In this document: positions 24,864 through 33,644 of the stretch, piece by piece
How the letters are laid out: each line of letters opens with the position of its first letter
Position numbering within the stretch: the first letter of the stretch is position 1
From: JBCBKL01 sp963922565
GTDB taxonomy: Bacteria > Pseudomonadota > Alphaproteobacteria > Rhodobacterales > Rhodobacteraceae
Direction: 5' to 3'
Length of the DNA stretch: 64,000 nucleotides
Assembly: GCA_963922565.1 (NCBI GenBank)
Contig: CAWUIQ010000008.1
Location: 39,587 to 103,586, forward strand
Program-made: the position numbers and the translations under genes
The notes under the pieces: model-generated
The model's input: the letters and a program-made list of their open reading frames with translations, nothing else
Told to the model about the DNA's origin: nothing
Database searches by the model: none

Positions 24864-27800
24864 CTAGAAAATGAATTCGTCGACCGTAGTGTTGCTCGCC
24901 AAATACAGCCATCCATCATGCTTGTTCATGATGTACAGCTCGCCGTCAGGTCCCTGACCGAACCGGACATCGGCCCGGGTCAGGCCCTTGGAAAGTTTGA
25001 TATCGAAGTCCGGATTATCGTCAAAAATGTCCTTAAGCGATTCCTTCGCAATCGGTGTCGTGGTTGGATCGTTGTCGTGATCATAAAGGATTGTGACCTC
25101 TGACGGAGTGACCCATGTCAAATCCGATGGATCGTCCCGGGTGGGATCATTCGGATCAAGCGTCGTTACGACGTCGAGCATGTCAGAGAAATCCGCATGA
25201 TAGACGCGGCCCGTCGTCGCGAATTCGGCAAAGATGAACTGATCATCGAATTCGGACGAACCGTTCTGGATCACATACCCACCCGTCAAGGCGCGACCGA
25301 CAAAGCCAGCCCCGTCAGGACCCTCATGGCCGATGAAGGCCGTGGGATAGGTATAGCCGTATTGCGCATCATCCGCGGGCAGTGCTTCGACACCGTTGAC
25401 GATACCGCCACCGGCGTCCTTGTGAACCAGTGGACCTTCGCGCTCTGACCAGCCGTAATTGCCACCCGCGGTGACAATGTTGACCTCGTCAAAGTTGTCG
25501 CGGCCGATTGTAGTCACGATCAGGTGGCTATCGCCGTTGGAATCCTGCGCAAAGCCGAGATGGGCAGGGTTGCGGAAACCAAGCGCATAGACTTCGTCCA
25601 GCATGTTCGGATCACCCACGAATGGGTTGCTGGCCGGCACGCTGAACGGCTCGTTACCGTCCTGCAGCGGATCGACCCGTAGGATCTTGCCAAGAGCGTC
25701 GTTGTTCTGACCGCCCCCTTGCTGCGCCGATTGGAAGCTGCCATCGCCGTGGCCGACGTAAAGCAATCCATAATCCTCGTCGCCCGGTTCCGCATAGGGG
25801 TCGAACCCGATCTGGCGGATGGCGTGGTCGAAGATGAACATGCCAACGCGGAAGACTTCGCGGTAACTGTCCAGATCGATCGATTCCGTTGTGAAGTCAT
25901 AGGTCCATTCGACCAGAACACTGTCGGCATCGACTGGATCGGGTGGCGAACTGAGATAGTTAAAGCCGGTCGGATCGGTCGGGCGCTGCTCGACCAACGA
26001 CGTATACATCTTGCCGTAGCCGTCTGCCGTAGGATCGTCGAAATCAGGGTGGAATGCCACGCTGCGCAGACCACCATGTTTCGCGTTGTCGTTGCTCAGA
26101 TCCCGTCCGGTGGCGTCAAACACCGCCTGGCCGACATCCATGAACAGGACGAACTCCTTTCCGCCCTGACCGTCATCAACCAACTCGAAGATACGGCTTT
26201 CGTTGGCGATGTCGCCTTCGGTGCCGACGAAAATGCGATCCCCAAGGGTGGCAAGGGTGTTCATGTTGGGCTGGTTGTTCGAACTGTTGAGCGGCAGTTT
26301 CGCCACCTTCTCAACCACCATGGCCAGACCCGATGCCGGGAGTTCCGGCGCAATGCGTGGGTCAAGGATGGTTTGCGGTTGTTCGACCGCTGCCGTGATC
26401 GAGATGTCGACAGTCGCGGCTTCGCTGCTGACCCACAGGCCGTCTGTCGCGGTGTAGGTAAAGCTGTCAGTCCCGCTGAAGCCCGCATTGGGAGTATAAA
26501 GCAGCGTCCCGTCCTCGATGCGAAGTGTGCCGTTTGTCGGCGCCGTGAAGGTCGCAACACTCAGCGGGTCGTTCGTCGGGTCCGTGTCATTGAGTAGCAC
26601 GGCCATTGGCACGTCGATCGCGCCTTCGATGGTGATAAAGCTATCATCGATCGCATCGGGTTCGTTCAGTGCACCCTGACCAACCGAAAAGGACACCTCG
26701 GCCGGGAAGGATACGCCACCGCCATCATCCTGAACGGTGTATTCCAGAGTATCGAGACCCTCAAAACCGTTGTTCGGCGTGTAGGTGATCGTACCATCGG
26801 GGTTGGCGACCGCATTGCCAGACGCGGCCTGCGTCACGATCACGATGGATGTCGGGTCGAGCGTGCCATCGAGGTCATAGTCGTTGGCCAGCACGTCGAT
26901 TGTGACGGGCGCGTTGACCGCGGAATTGTTGGCAATGTCATCGCGCGCGATCGGAGCCGCGTTTCCGCCATCAAGCACCGGCGACGTTGATGGCAGGAGG
27001 CTTGCGCCGGTTGGAGGTGCGAGCGGTGTCTGGTTGCCGGTCTCGTCGATGATCTGGTTGGGATCGTCAAAGCGCCAGTAGCGGACGAGATCGGGGCTGG
27101 CCGGGTCGATGGTGACGTCCTTGGCGGCGGTCAGTTCGGCCGCATCGAGTTCGCGGTCCCAGATCCGGAACTCGTCAAAGGCGCCATCGGTGGTGCCGCG
27201 CTTGGTCTGGGTGATCTGGTCGACGACGAGATCGGCGGTCCAGGCCTCGGTCGCGGTGCCGTCGAGGACCCCGTCGACATAGGCGCGGATGATGTTGTTC
27301 TCATCGCGGGTGATGGCCACGTGATGCCACGAGCCGGTCCCCAGCTGCGTTGCGCCAACAACAACATCACCACGCGGCTCGCCCGGTGCATAGGATGCGA
27401 ACCGAAGTTGCCCATTATAGAAGTTGATGTGGGCGTTGCCGTTTTCCGCACGCAGCAACCCGTCCTTGTTCGAGATCGACTCGCCCGGGCGGAACCAGAT
27501 CCACGATTCGACCGTGAACGCGCCGGTGAGGGTCACGTTGTCGATATCGATGCCCGTCTGGGCGGTCGTGTCCAGCATGCCGGCGGGCGAGGCGCCCACG
27601 CTGACGGTGACATCGGCTTCGGCCGAGGGGGCGCCGAGGTTGTCCGACACCCTGTAGGTGAAGGTCTCGGTCCCCTGGAACCCGGCATTCGGCGTGTAGG
27701 TGATGCTGCCATCAGCATTGACCACATGGGTGCCGTTCGTCGGGCCGCTGACGACGGTGACGGTTGTGGGATCGAGCGTGCCGTCGGGATCGCTGTCATT

Positions 27801-28787
27801 GGCCAGCACGTCGATCGTGACGGCCTGATCGGGGTCGGTCGAGGCGCTGTCGTTCAGCGCGACCGGCGGATCGTTCGGCGTGCCCACCGTCAGCGTGACG
27901 GTGGCCTGGGCAGAGGTCGCGCCTTCGTCATCGTCCACCGTGTAGGTCAGGCTGTCGCTGCCCTGGAACCCGCCATTGGGGGTGTAGGTGATGCTGCCAT
28001 CGGCATTGACGTTGAAGGTGCCGTTGGTCGGGGTGCTGACGACGGTGACCGTGGTGGGATCGAGCGTGCCATCGGAATCGCTGTCATTGGCCAGCACGTC
28101 GACAGTGACGGCTTGGCCGGGATCGGTCGAGGCGCTGTCATCGAGGGCGAGGGGGGCGACGTTGCCGCCGCTGCCACCGCCGCCCACCGGCGACGTTGAT
28201 GGCAGGAGGCTTGCGCCGGTTGGAGGTGCGAGCGGTGTCTGGTTGCCGGTCTCGTCGATGATCTGGTTGGGATCGTCAAAGCGCCAGTAGCGGACGAGAT
28301 CGGGGCTGGCCGGGTCGATGGTGACGTCCTTGGCGGCGGTCAGTTCGGCCGCATCGAGTTCGCGGTCCCAGATCCGGAACTCGTCAAAGGCGCCATCGGT
28401 GGTGCCGCGCTTGGTCTGGGTGATCTGGTCGACGACGAGATCGGCGGTCCAGGCCTCGGTCGCGGTGCCGTCGAGGACCCCGTCGACATAGGCGCGGATG
28501 ATGTTGTTCTCATCGCGGGTGATGGCCACGTGATGCCACGAGCCCGTCCCCAGCTGCGTCGCGCCAACAACAACATCACCACGCGGCTCGCCGGTCATGT
28601 ACGACGCGAACCGAAGTTGCCCATTATAGAAGTTGATATGCGCACCGCCATTCTCGGTGCGCAGCAGACCATCTTTGTTTGTTATTTGTTCGCCGGGACG
28701 GAACCAGATCCACGTCTCAACCGTGAAAGAACCCGTCAGTGTCACATTGGAAATATCAAGCCCGGACTGGCCAGTTGTATCAAGCAT
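24864..28787 (-). CDS. Multidomain LamG / Ig-like / glucose-sorbosone dehydrogenase protein
   Basis: 1307 aa. Domains in order: LamG-like 1 (1-200), two cadherin/tandem-95 type Ig-like repeats (about 212-302 and 309-398), LamG-like 2 (404-600), two more Ig-like repeats (about 605-700 and 703-800), and a C-terminal beta-propeller of the glucose/sorbosone dehydrogenase type (about 805-1307). The propeller shows HGGLRSVAFHPDF, GKILRVDPL, ALGFRNPAHLGF and NYGWSEREG, which fits a PQQ-type sugar dehydrogenase. No N-terminal signal peptide is visible; the protein begins directly with the LamG fold, so non-classical or type I export is likely if it is extracellular. LamG copies share 360 bp of identical DNA. 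Confidence 0.85.
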   Translation of the reverse strand: MLDTTGQSGLDISNVTLTGSFTVETWIWFRPGEQITNKDGLLRTENGGAHINFYNGQLRFASYMTGEPRGDVVVGATQLGTGSWHHVAITRDENNIIRAYVDGVLDGTATEAWTADLVVDQITQTKRGTTDGAFDEFRIWDRELDAAELTAAKDVTIDPASPDLVRYWRFDDPNQIIDETGNQTPLAPPTGASLLPSTSPVGGGGSGGNVAPLALDDSASTDPGQAVTVDVLANDSDSDGTLDPTTVTVVSTPTNGTFNVNADGSITYTPNGGFQGSDSLTYTVDDDEGATSAQATVTLTVGTPNDPPVALNDSASTDPDQAVTIDVLANDSDPDGTLDPTTVTVVSGPTNGTHVVNADGSITYTPNAGFQGTETFTYRVSDNLGAPSAEADVTVSVGASPAGMLDTTAQTGIDIDNVTLTGAFTVESWIWFRPGESISNKDGLLRAENGNAHINFYNGQLRFASYAPGEPRGDVVVGATQLGTGSWHHVAITRDENNIIRAYVDGVLDGTATEAWTADLVVDQITQTKRGTTDGAFDEFRIWDRELDAAELTAAKDVTIDPASPDLVRYWRFDDPNQIIDETGNQTPLAPPTGASLLPSTSPVLDGGNAAPIARDDIANNSAVNAPVTIDVLANDYDLDGTLDPTSIVIVTQAASGNAVANPDGTITYTPNNGFEGLDTLEYTVQDDGGGVSFPAEVSFSVGQGALNEPDAIDDSFITIEGAIDVPMAVLLNDTDPTNDPLSVATFTAPTNGTLRIEDGTLLYTPNAGFSGTDSFTYTATDGLWVSSEAATVDISITAAVEQPQTILDPRIAPELPASGLAMVVEKVAKLPLNSSNNQPNMNTLATLGDRIFVGTEGDIANESRIFELVDDGQGGKEFVLFMDVGQAVFDATGRDLSNDNAKHGGLRSVAFHPDFDDPTADGYGKMYTSLVEQRPTDPTGFNYLSSPPDPVDADSVLVEWTYDFTTESIDLDSYREVFRVGMFIFDHAIRQIGFDPYAEPGDEDYGLLYVGHGDGSFQSAQQGGGQNNDALGKILRVDPLQDGNEPFSVPASNPFVGDPNMLDEVYALGFRNPAHLGFAQDSNGDSHLIVTTIGRDNFDEVNIVTAGGNYGWSEREGPLVHKDAGGGIVNGVEALPADDAQYGYTYPTAFIGHEGPDGAGFVGRALTGGYVIQNGSSEFDDQFIFAEFATTGRVYHADFSDMLDVVTTLDPNDPTRDDPSDLTWVTPSEVTILYDHDNDPTTTPIAKESLKDIFDDNPDFDIKLSKGLTRADVRFGQGPDGELYIMNKHDGWLYLASNTTVDEFIF
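26976..27335 (-). repeat. Perfect internal direct repeat, copy in LamG domain 2
   Basis: These 360 bp are identical, base for base, to 28185-28544 (offset 1209 bp, exactly 403 codons). The tract encodes the C-terminal 120 residues of the LamG domain and its linker. Beyond 27335 the two copies diverge clearly, including at synonymous sites. Confidence 0.93.
28185..28544 (-). repeat. Perfect internal direct repeat, copy in LamG domain 1
   Basis: Partner of 26976-27335. The first mismatch is at 28545 (c here against g at 27336). The remaining part of this LamG domain (28545-28787) matches the other copy only partly. The sharp edge points to gene conversion or a recent unequal exchange. Confidence 0.93.
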
Positions 28788-28839
28788 AGCAATAAATCTC
28801 TCAAAAAAGTACTAAATGTACCCAAGGTACCCCGCGCAA

Positions 28840-28851
28840 ATTGTTAACAAT
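28840..28851. promoter_or_regulatory. 12-bp palindrome in the divergent promoter region
   Basis: ATTGTTAACAAT is a perfect palindrome located 53 bp upstream of the giant LamG/GSDH gene and 126 bp upstream of the divergent DCC gene. The gap 28788-28977 is clearly more A+T-rich than the flanking genes. It is a candidate operator controlling both directions; the binding protein is unknown. Confidence 0.4.
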
Positions 28852-28977
28852 CTTCAAGATGAAAGCAATCCCCGTCAATCGGATCGCGCTTCAAATCCTG
28901 CGTGATCAACCCCTCGACACGCGATATCTGTCACCCTAAGTAAGGGGTATCTTAAGGAATTTTGGATTGGAGATTTT

Positions 28978-29379
28978 ATGGGCACTGCGACACAAAGCGA
29001 CAACTGGATCCTCTATGACGGTGAGTGCCCGTTCTGCTCAAGCTATGTCGGAATGGTCCGCCTGAGAGACTCGATTGGCCCCATTCGCCTGCTCGATGCA
29101 CGTCAGGGTGGTCCAGAGCTCGAAGAAGTGCGCGCAGCGGGTCTTGATGTCGACGAGGGCATGGTGCTCAAAATGTCTGGAGAACTGTTTCATGGCGATG
29201 CCTGTATCCATCGGCTTGCCCTGCTTACCACACCATCGGGCCCCTTCAATCGCCTGAATGCTTGGGTTTTCAAGTCCGAGGCCCGCTCCCGTTTGCTTTA
29301 TCCTGTGTTGCGAGCAGGACGGAACACCGTTCTAAAACTGCTTGGCCGGCGCGGGATTGAAGAGGTGCGTAAGGCGTAG
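28978..29379 (+). CDS. DCC family thiol-disulfide oxidoreductase-like protein (DUF393)
   Basis: 133 aa protein with the defining DxxCxxC motif YDGECPFC at 13-20, in a thioredoxin-like fold. DCC proteins are predicted redox proteins and are often encoded with, or fused to, HTTM membrane proteins; an HTTM gene lies 4 kb away in the divergent cluster. GGAG lies upstream of the ATG. The substrate is unknown. A shared regulatory gap with the LamG/GSDH gene suggests joint control. Confidence 0.82.
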   Translation: MGTATQSDNWILYDGECPFCSSYVGMVRLRDSIGPIRLLDARQGGPELEEVRAAGLDVDEGMVLKMSGELFHGDACIHRLALLTTPSGPFNRLNAWVFKSEARSRLLYPVLRAGRNTVLKLLGRRGIEEVRKA

Positions 29380-29477
29380 GTTTCTTTCTGTCATCGTTGC
29401 CTGTGGCACTATACGTCGGGTCGTATTTTCTAGAGAGCCACCCGCCACTGCGCCAAGTGAATGTGTTACATCACTAG

Positions 29478-29507
29478 TTACATTTATAATATTGATATTA
29501 AATGTAA
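29478..29507. other. A+T-rich inverted repeat in the DCC-tRNA gap
   Basis: TTACATTTA and TAAATGTAA are exact 9-bp arms around a 12-nt A+T-only spacer except one G. The 265-bp gap 29380-29644 otherwise holds no gene. The stem might end the DCC transcript or bind a regulator; an A-run rather than a T-run follows on the plus strand. Confidence 0.35.
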
Positions 29508-29603
29508 AAAATACCTTGAAGAAACTTCTTTCCAGGAAGCGTGCGCCATGCTGCCGCGCAACGAAAAGCGCGTCGAAAATCCGCCATGTCGGTTTTCGCA
29601 TAC

Positions 29604-29632
29604 TTGACGGTCCCGATGTCATGACGTACCAC
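29604..29632 (+). promoter_or_regulatory. Predicted promoter of tRNA-Gly
   Basis: TTGACG (29604-29609), a 17-bp spacer, then TACCAC (29627-29632), with the tRNA beginning 12 bp after the -10 element. The -35 box is near consensus and the -10 box is weak. Confidence 0.5.
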
Positions 29633-29644
29633 CGCCACTGCTGA

Positions 29645-29718
29645 GCGGGCGTTGTGTAGTGGTAAGACCTTAGCCTTCCAAGCTAATGACGCGGGTTCGA
29701 TTCCCGCCGCCCGCTCCA
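29645..29718 (+). tRNA. tRNA-Gly (anticodon TCC)
   Basis: A full cloverleaf can be drawn: acceptor stem GCGGGCG pairing with CGCCCGC, anticodon stem TTAGC/GCTAA with loop CTTCCAA so the anticodon is TCC, T-loop GGTTCGATTCC, discriminator T and an encoded CCA. It reads GGA codons (and by wobble others). It lies 74 bp upstream of the ABC exporter gene. Confidence 0.95.
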
Positions 29719-29792
29719 TCCAATTTTTCCAGTACTATTGACCTCTGTCGCCACCGTGGCCAAGACACTGTGACCAAAGTCAGGGAGTTGGC

Positions 29793-31601
29793 ATGGCCAA
29801 TCAAACAGCCGCCCCACAGCCGGGGGCTGGCAAAGAGGAACGGGCAAAATCCAAACGGATCGGGGCGCTGCGGGCGCTCCTGCCCTTCATGCGTCCATAC
29901 GGCCTGCTCATCGCCGGGGCGCTCACCGCGCTGATCCTGACAGCGATCGTGTCGCTGACCCTGCCGCTGGCAGTGCGGCGGGTGATCGATAACTTCGGCA
30001 CCGAGGACGGAGCCATCCTCGACCAGTATTTCCTCGCAGCACTCGGCATCGCGGGTCTCTTGGCGATTGGCACAGGGTTGCGGTACGCGCTTGTGACGCG
30101 GCTGGGGGAACGCGTCGTCGCCGATATCCGCAAGGCGGTCTTCAACCGTGTCATCGGCATGAGCCCTGCATTTTACGAAAACATCATGACAGGCGAGGTG
30201 CTGAGCCGGATCACCACCGACACAACCCTCATTCTGAGCGTTGTCGGCTCGTCGGTTTCGATTGCCCTACGCAACCTGCTCATTTTCGCCGGCGGTCTTG
30301 GTCTGATGCTCCTCACCTCCGCCAAACTAACCGGCCTGGTCCTGCTGATCGTGCCGGCGGTCATCGTGCCGATCCTGACGCTTGGGCGGCGCCTGCGTGT
30401 TCTCAGCCGGGAAAACCAGGACTGGATCGCGGCGTCGTCTGGCAGTGCATCCGAGCAGCTGACCTCGGTCCAGACCGTGCAGGCGTTCACACACGAGGCG
30501 GCGAGCCGTGGCATGTTCTCGGATGTGACCGAGTCGAGTTTTGAATCGGCCAAGCGCCGTATCACGACACGGGCCGCAATGACCGTCATCGTTATCTTTC
30601 TGGTGTTTGCCGGGATCGTTGGGGTTCTTTGGATCGGGGCCAATGATGTTAGGGCCGGGGCCATGTCGGCGGGCACCCTGATCCAGTTCGTGATCTACGC
30701 CGTGATGGTGGCCGGGGCCGTTGCTGCGCTGTCGGAGATCTGGGGCGAGTTGCAACGTGCAGCGGGCGCGACTGAGCGATTGGTGGAGCTACTTCAGGCA
30801 GAGGACAAAGTTCAGGACATCGCTAATCCCCAGACCCTGCCGACCCAGGTCGAAGGGCGGATCGCGTTCGAGAATGTGAGCTTTTCCTATCCGTCGCGTC
30901 CGGGCCAGCAGGCGTTGGACAACGTCACTCTGCAAATCGAGCCCGGTGAGACGGTTGCCTTTGTGGGTCCATCCGGAGCGGGCAAAACGACGATCATTCA
31001 GCTGCTGCAGCGGTTCTATGATCCTAAGGCGGGCCGCATCCTGCTTGATGGTCACGACATCGCGCAGCTCGAGCGTGAGGCGTTTCGCAAGCACATCGCG
31101 CTCGTGCCACAGGATCCGGTGATCTTTGCGGCATCGGCCGCCGAAAATATCCGGTTTGGAAGGCCCGATGCGACCCAGGCCGAGGTCGAGGCAGCGGCCC
31201 AGGCCGCCGCGGCGCATGACTTTATCTCAGGATTGCCCGAGGGGTATGACAGCCCGCTTGGCGAACGGGGCGTGATGCTGTCAGGCGGTCAAAAGCAGCG
31301 CATCGCCATCGCGCGGGCCATTCTGCGTGACGCACCCGTTCTGCTGCTGGACGAGGCGACCAGCGCGCTTGATGCCGAAAGCGAACAGGCTGTGCAGCGC
31401 GCCGTGGATGAACTGAGCGCCGGGCGCACCACGTTGATCGTCGCGCACCGGCTGGCGACGGTGAAAAAGGCCGACCGGATTATCGTTCTGGACCAGGGTC
31501 AGGTCGTCGCCAGCGGCTCTCATGACGCGCTGGTGGGCGAGGGCGGGCTCTATGCCCGGCTGGCGCGGCTGCAATTCACCGACGGCATGGCAGCGGAATA
31601 G
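29793..31601 (+). CDS. ABC exporter, fused permease and ATPase (MsbA/lipid-exporter type)
   Basis: 602 aa half-transporter working as a homodimer in the inner membrane. Six transmembrane helices fill residues about 30-320. The nucleotide-binding domain has Walker A GPSGAGKTT near 391, signature LSGGQKQR near 496 and Walker B VLLLDEATSALD near 519. The family moves lipids or lipophilic compounds; the substrate here is not evident. A 9-bp inverted repeat (31605-31633) follows the stop. Confidence 0.88.
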   Translation: MANQTAAPQPGAGKEERAKSKRIGALRALLPFMRPYGLLIAGALTALILTAIVSLTLPLAVRRVIDNFGTEDGAILDQYFLAALGIAGLLAIGTGLRYALVTRLGERVVADIRKAVFNRVIGMSPAFYENIMTGEVLSRITTDTTLILSVVGSSVSIALRNLLIFAGGLGLMLLTSAKLTGLVLLIVPAVIVPILTLGRRLRVLSRENQDWIAASSGSASEQLTSVQTVQAFTHEAASRGMFSDVTESSFESAKRRITTRAAMTVIVIFLVFAGIVGVLWIGANDVRAGAMSAGTLIQFVIYAVMVAGAVAALSEIWGELQRAAGATERLVELLQAEDKVQDIANPQTLPTQVEGRIAFENVSFSYPSRPGQQALDNVTLQIEPGETVAFVGPSGAGKTTIIQLLQRFYDPKAGRILLDGHDIAQLEREAFRKHIALVPQDPVIFAASAAENIRFGRPDATQAEVEAAAQAAAAHDFISGLPEGYDSPLGERGVMLSGGQKQRIAIARAILRDAPVLLLDEATSALDAESEQAVQRAVDELSAGRTTLIVAHRLATVKKADRIIVLDQGQVVASGSHDALVGEGGLYARLARLQFTDGMAAE

Positions 31602-31604
31602 TAC

Positions 31605-31633
31605 CGCAACGTCGCGGCGCAGCTGACGTTGCG
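31605..31633 (+). terminator. Possible stem-loop after the ABC exporter gene
   Basis: CGCAACGTC and GACGTTGCG are exact 9-bp arms with an 11-nt loop, beginning 4 bp after the stop codon. There is no T-run, so a Rho-independent terminator is doubtful; it may be an mRNA 3'-end stabiliser. Confidence 0.35.
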
Positions 31634-31738
31634 TCGACCTGTCGCCCCTCTTGCAATGCTTGAAGATTGCGGCATGCAGCCGCATGTTACGCATAAGAAT
31701 GAGCGCGCCGCTCCAGACGGCACGGCAGGGAGGAAGCC

Positions 31739-33640
31739 ATGACATTCACCGGGATCGAAGACCTGAAAGCAATCGAAAACGAAATGCCATGGGAGGAGCG
31801 CGATGTCGCGAAAACCCTCTATTCCATGCTTTCGTCGACGGCGCAGAAGTTTCCGAACCATAACGCCATCAGCTACCAGATCTTTTCCGGCCCCAAGGAC
31901 AAGGCCGAAACGCTGACATGGCGCGCCCTGCACGAAAAGGTGACGCAAACGGCCAACCTGTTCCGCAGCCTCGGAATCGGCCCGAACGACGTCGTTGCCT
32001 ATATCCTGCCGAACGCGACCGAAACGGTTCTCACACTGCTGGGCGGCGCCGTTGCCGGTATCGTCAATCCAATCAACCCGCTGCTCGAACCCGAACAGAT
32101 CGGCGCCATTCTGCGGGAAACCAATGCCAAGGTGGTCGTGACGCTCAAGGCCTTCCCGAAAACGGATGTCGCCCAAAAGGTGGCCGAGGCTGTCGAGCAT
32201 GCACCGAACGTCAAAACCGTTCTTGAAATCGACCTGCTGCGCCATGTGACCGGGATCAAGTCGCTGGTTATCCCGCTGATCCGTCCAAAAGCCGTTCAGG
32301 CGGAGCACGCGGATTACTACGACTTCGACAAGCTGGTCAAAAAGCAGCCCAAGACCCTGCAATTCGAAGACGTACAGGAAGACCGCGTTGCCTGCTATTT
32401 CCATACCGGCGGGACGACCGGCATGCCGAAAGTGGCCCAGCACCGCTATTCCGGCATGGTCTATAACGGATGGGTGGCGCACCGGCTGCTCTATACCGAA
32501 GAGGACAACATCCTTTGTCCGCTGCCGCTGTTCCACGTTTTTGCCTGTCACCCGATCCTGATGGGGGCCATCGCGTCCGGCGCGCACGTGATCTTTCCAA
32601 CGCCGCAGGGCTATCGCGGCGAGGGCGTGTTCGACAACTTCTGGAAGCTGGTCGAACGCTGGAAGGTCACCTTCATCATTACCGTTCCGACTGCCATCTC
32701 GGCCAAGATGCAGCGGCCGATCGATGCTGATGTCAGCACGCTCAAGAACGCCTTTTCCGGTTCGGCCCCGTTGCCGCAGGAACTTTTCCGGCGCTTTGAA
32801 AAGGCGACAGACGTCAAACTGGTCGAAGGCTACGGCCTGACCGAGGCGACCTGCCTCGTCTCCTGCAACCCCGTTGAGGGCGAGAAACGGATCGGATCGA
32901 TCGGCTTCACCTTCCCCTACACCGAGGTCAAGATCTACAAGGCCACCAACAGCGGCCCCATCGAGGCCGATGTGGACGAGATCGGTGAGATCTGCATCTC
33001 GAACCCCGGCGTCTATGTGGGCAAGACCTATACCGAGGCCGAAAAGAACGCCGAGCTCTTCTATCACGACAAGTACCTGCGCACTGGCGATCTGGGTCGT
33101 TTCGATGCGGATGGGTATCTCTGGATCACCGGGCGGGCCAAGGACCTCATCATTCGCGGCGGTCACAACATCGACCCGGCGGAAATCGAAGAAGCGCTGC
33201 TTGGTCACGAGGCGGTGGCCTTTGCCGGCGCGATCGGCCAGCCGGACAAACATGCGGGTGAGTTGCCCTGCGCCTTTGTCGAACTGGTCGAAGGCGCGTC
33301 CGTCACCGAAGAGGAATTGCTGGCCTACGCCACCAAGCATGTCCACGAACGCGCTGCTCATCCCAAGCATATGACCATCATGCCGGAACTGCCGAAAACC
33401 GCCGTGGGCAAGATCTTCAAGCCTGATCTTCGGAAAATGGCGATCACCCGTGTCTACAACGATGCGCTCGACGCGGCTGGTCAGGCGGCTCGCGTGACCA
33501 GCGTGATCGATGACAAAAAACGGGGCCTTGTCGCTCAGGTAGATCTGAACGGGTCAACGCCTGATGCGGTGCAGGGCGTGCTGGGCGACTTCGTCCGGCC
33601 CTGGGATGCTGTCGACGCGGCAAAGGTTGCGGCAGAATAA
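31739..33640 (+). CDS. Acyl-CoA synthetase (AMP-forming)
   Basis: 633 aa adenylate-forming enzyme that activates a carboxylic acid to its CoA thioester. The AMP-binding loop HTGGTTGMPK is near residue 222, GYGLTEAT near 365, and the hinge/lysine region GRAKDLIIRGGHNIDP near 470 with KTAVGKIFKPDLRK near 555. GGGAGGAAGCC precedes the ATG. Length is somewhat above the usual 550-600 aa because of a C-terminal extension of about 70 residues. The acyl chain is not predictable. The following esterase-like gene starts 4 bp after the stop, suggesting a joint function. Confidence 0.88.
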   Translation: MTFTGIEDLKAIENEMPWEERDVAKTLYSMLSSTAQKFPNHNAISYQIFSGPKDKAETLTWRALHEKVTQTANLFRSLGIGPNDVVAYILPNATETVLTLLGGAVAGIVNPINPLLEPEQIGAILRETNAKVVVTLKAFPKTDVAQKVAEAVEHAPNVKTVLEIDLLRHVTGIKSLVIPLIRPKAVQAEHADYYDFDKLVKKQPKTLQFEDVQEDRVACYFHTGGTTGMPKVAQHRYSGMVYNGWVAHRLLYTEEDNILCPLPLFHVFACHPILMGAIASGAHVIFPTPQGYRGEGVFDNFWKLVERWKVTFIITVPTAISAKMQRPIDADVSTLKNAFSGSAPLPQELFRRFEKATDVKLVEGYGLTEATCLVSCNPVEGEKRIGSIGFTFPYTEVKIYKATNSGPIEADVDEIGEICISNPGVYVGKTYTEAEKNAELFYHDKYLRTGDLGRFDADGYLWITGRAKDLIIRGGHNIDPAEIEEALLGHEAVAFAGAIGQPDKHAGELPCAFVELVEGASVTEEELLAYATKHVHERAAHPKHMTIMPELPKTAVGKIFKPDLRKMAITRVYNDALDAAGQAARVTSVIDDKKRGLVAQVDLNGSTPDAVQGVLGDFVRPWDAVDAAKVAAE

Positions 33641-33644
33641 AGGC

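Noticed and set aside
26976..28785. Repeat array such as a CRISPR or mobile element in the giant gene
   Set aside because: The repeats are in frame, coding, about 291 and 1209 bp apart and correspond to Ig-like and LamG domains.
31550..33370. 606-codon open frame antisense to the acyl-CoA synthetase and the exporter end
   Set aside because: The plus-strand genes have full family motifs. The antisense product has no domain and no proper start; it arises from codon bias.
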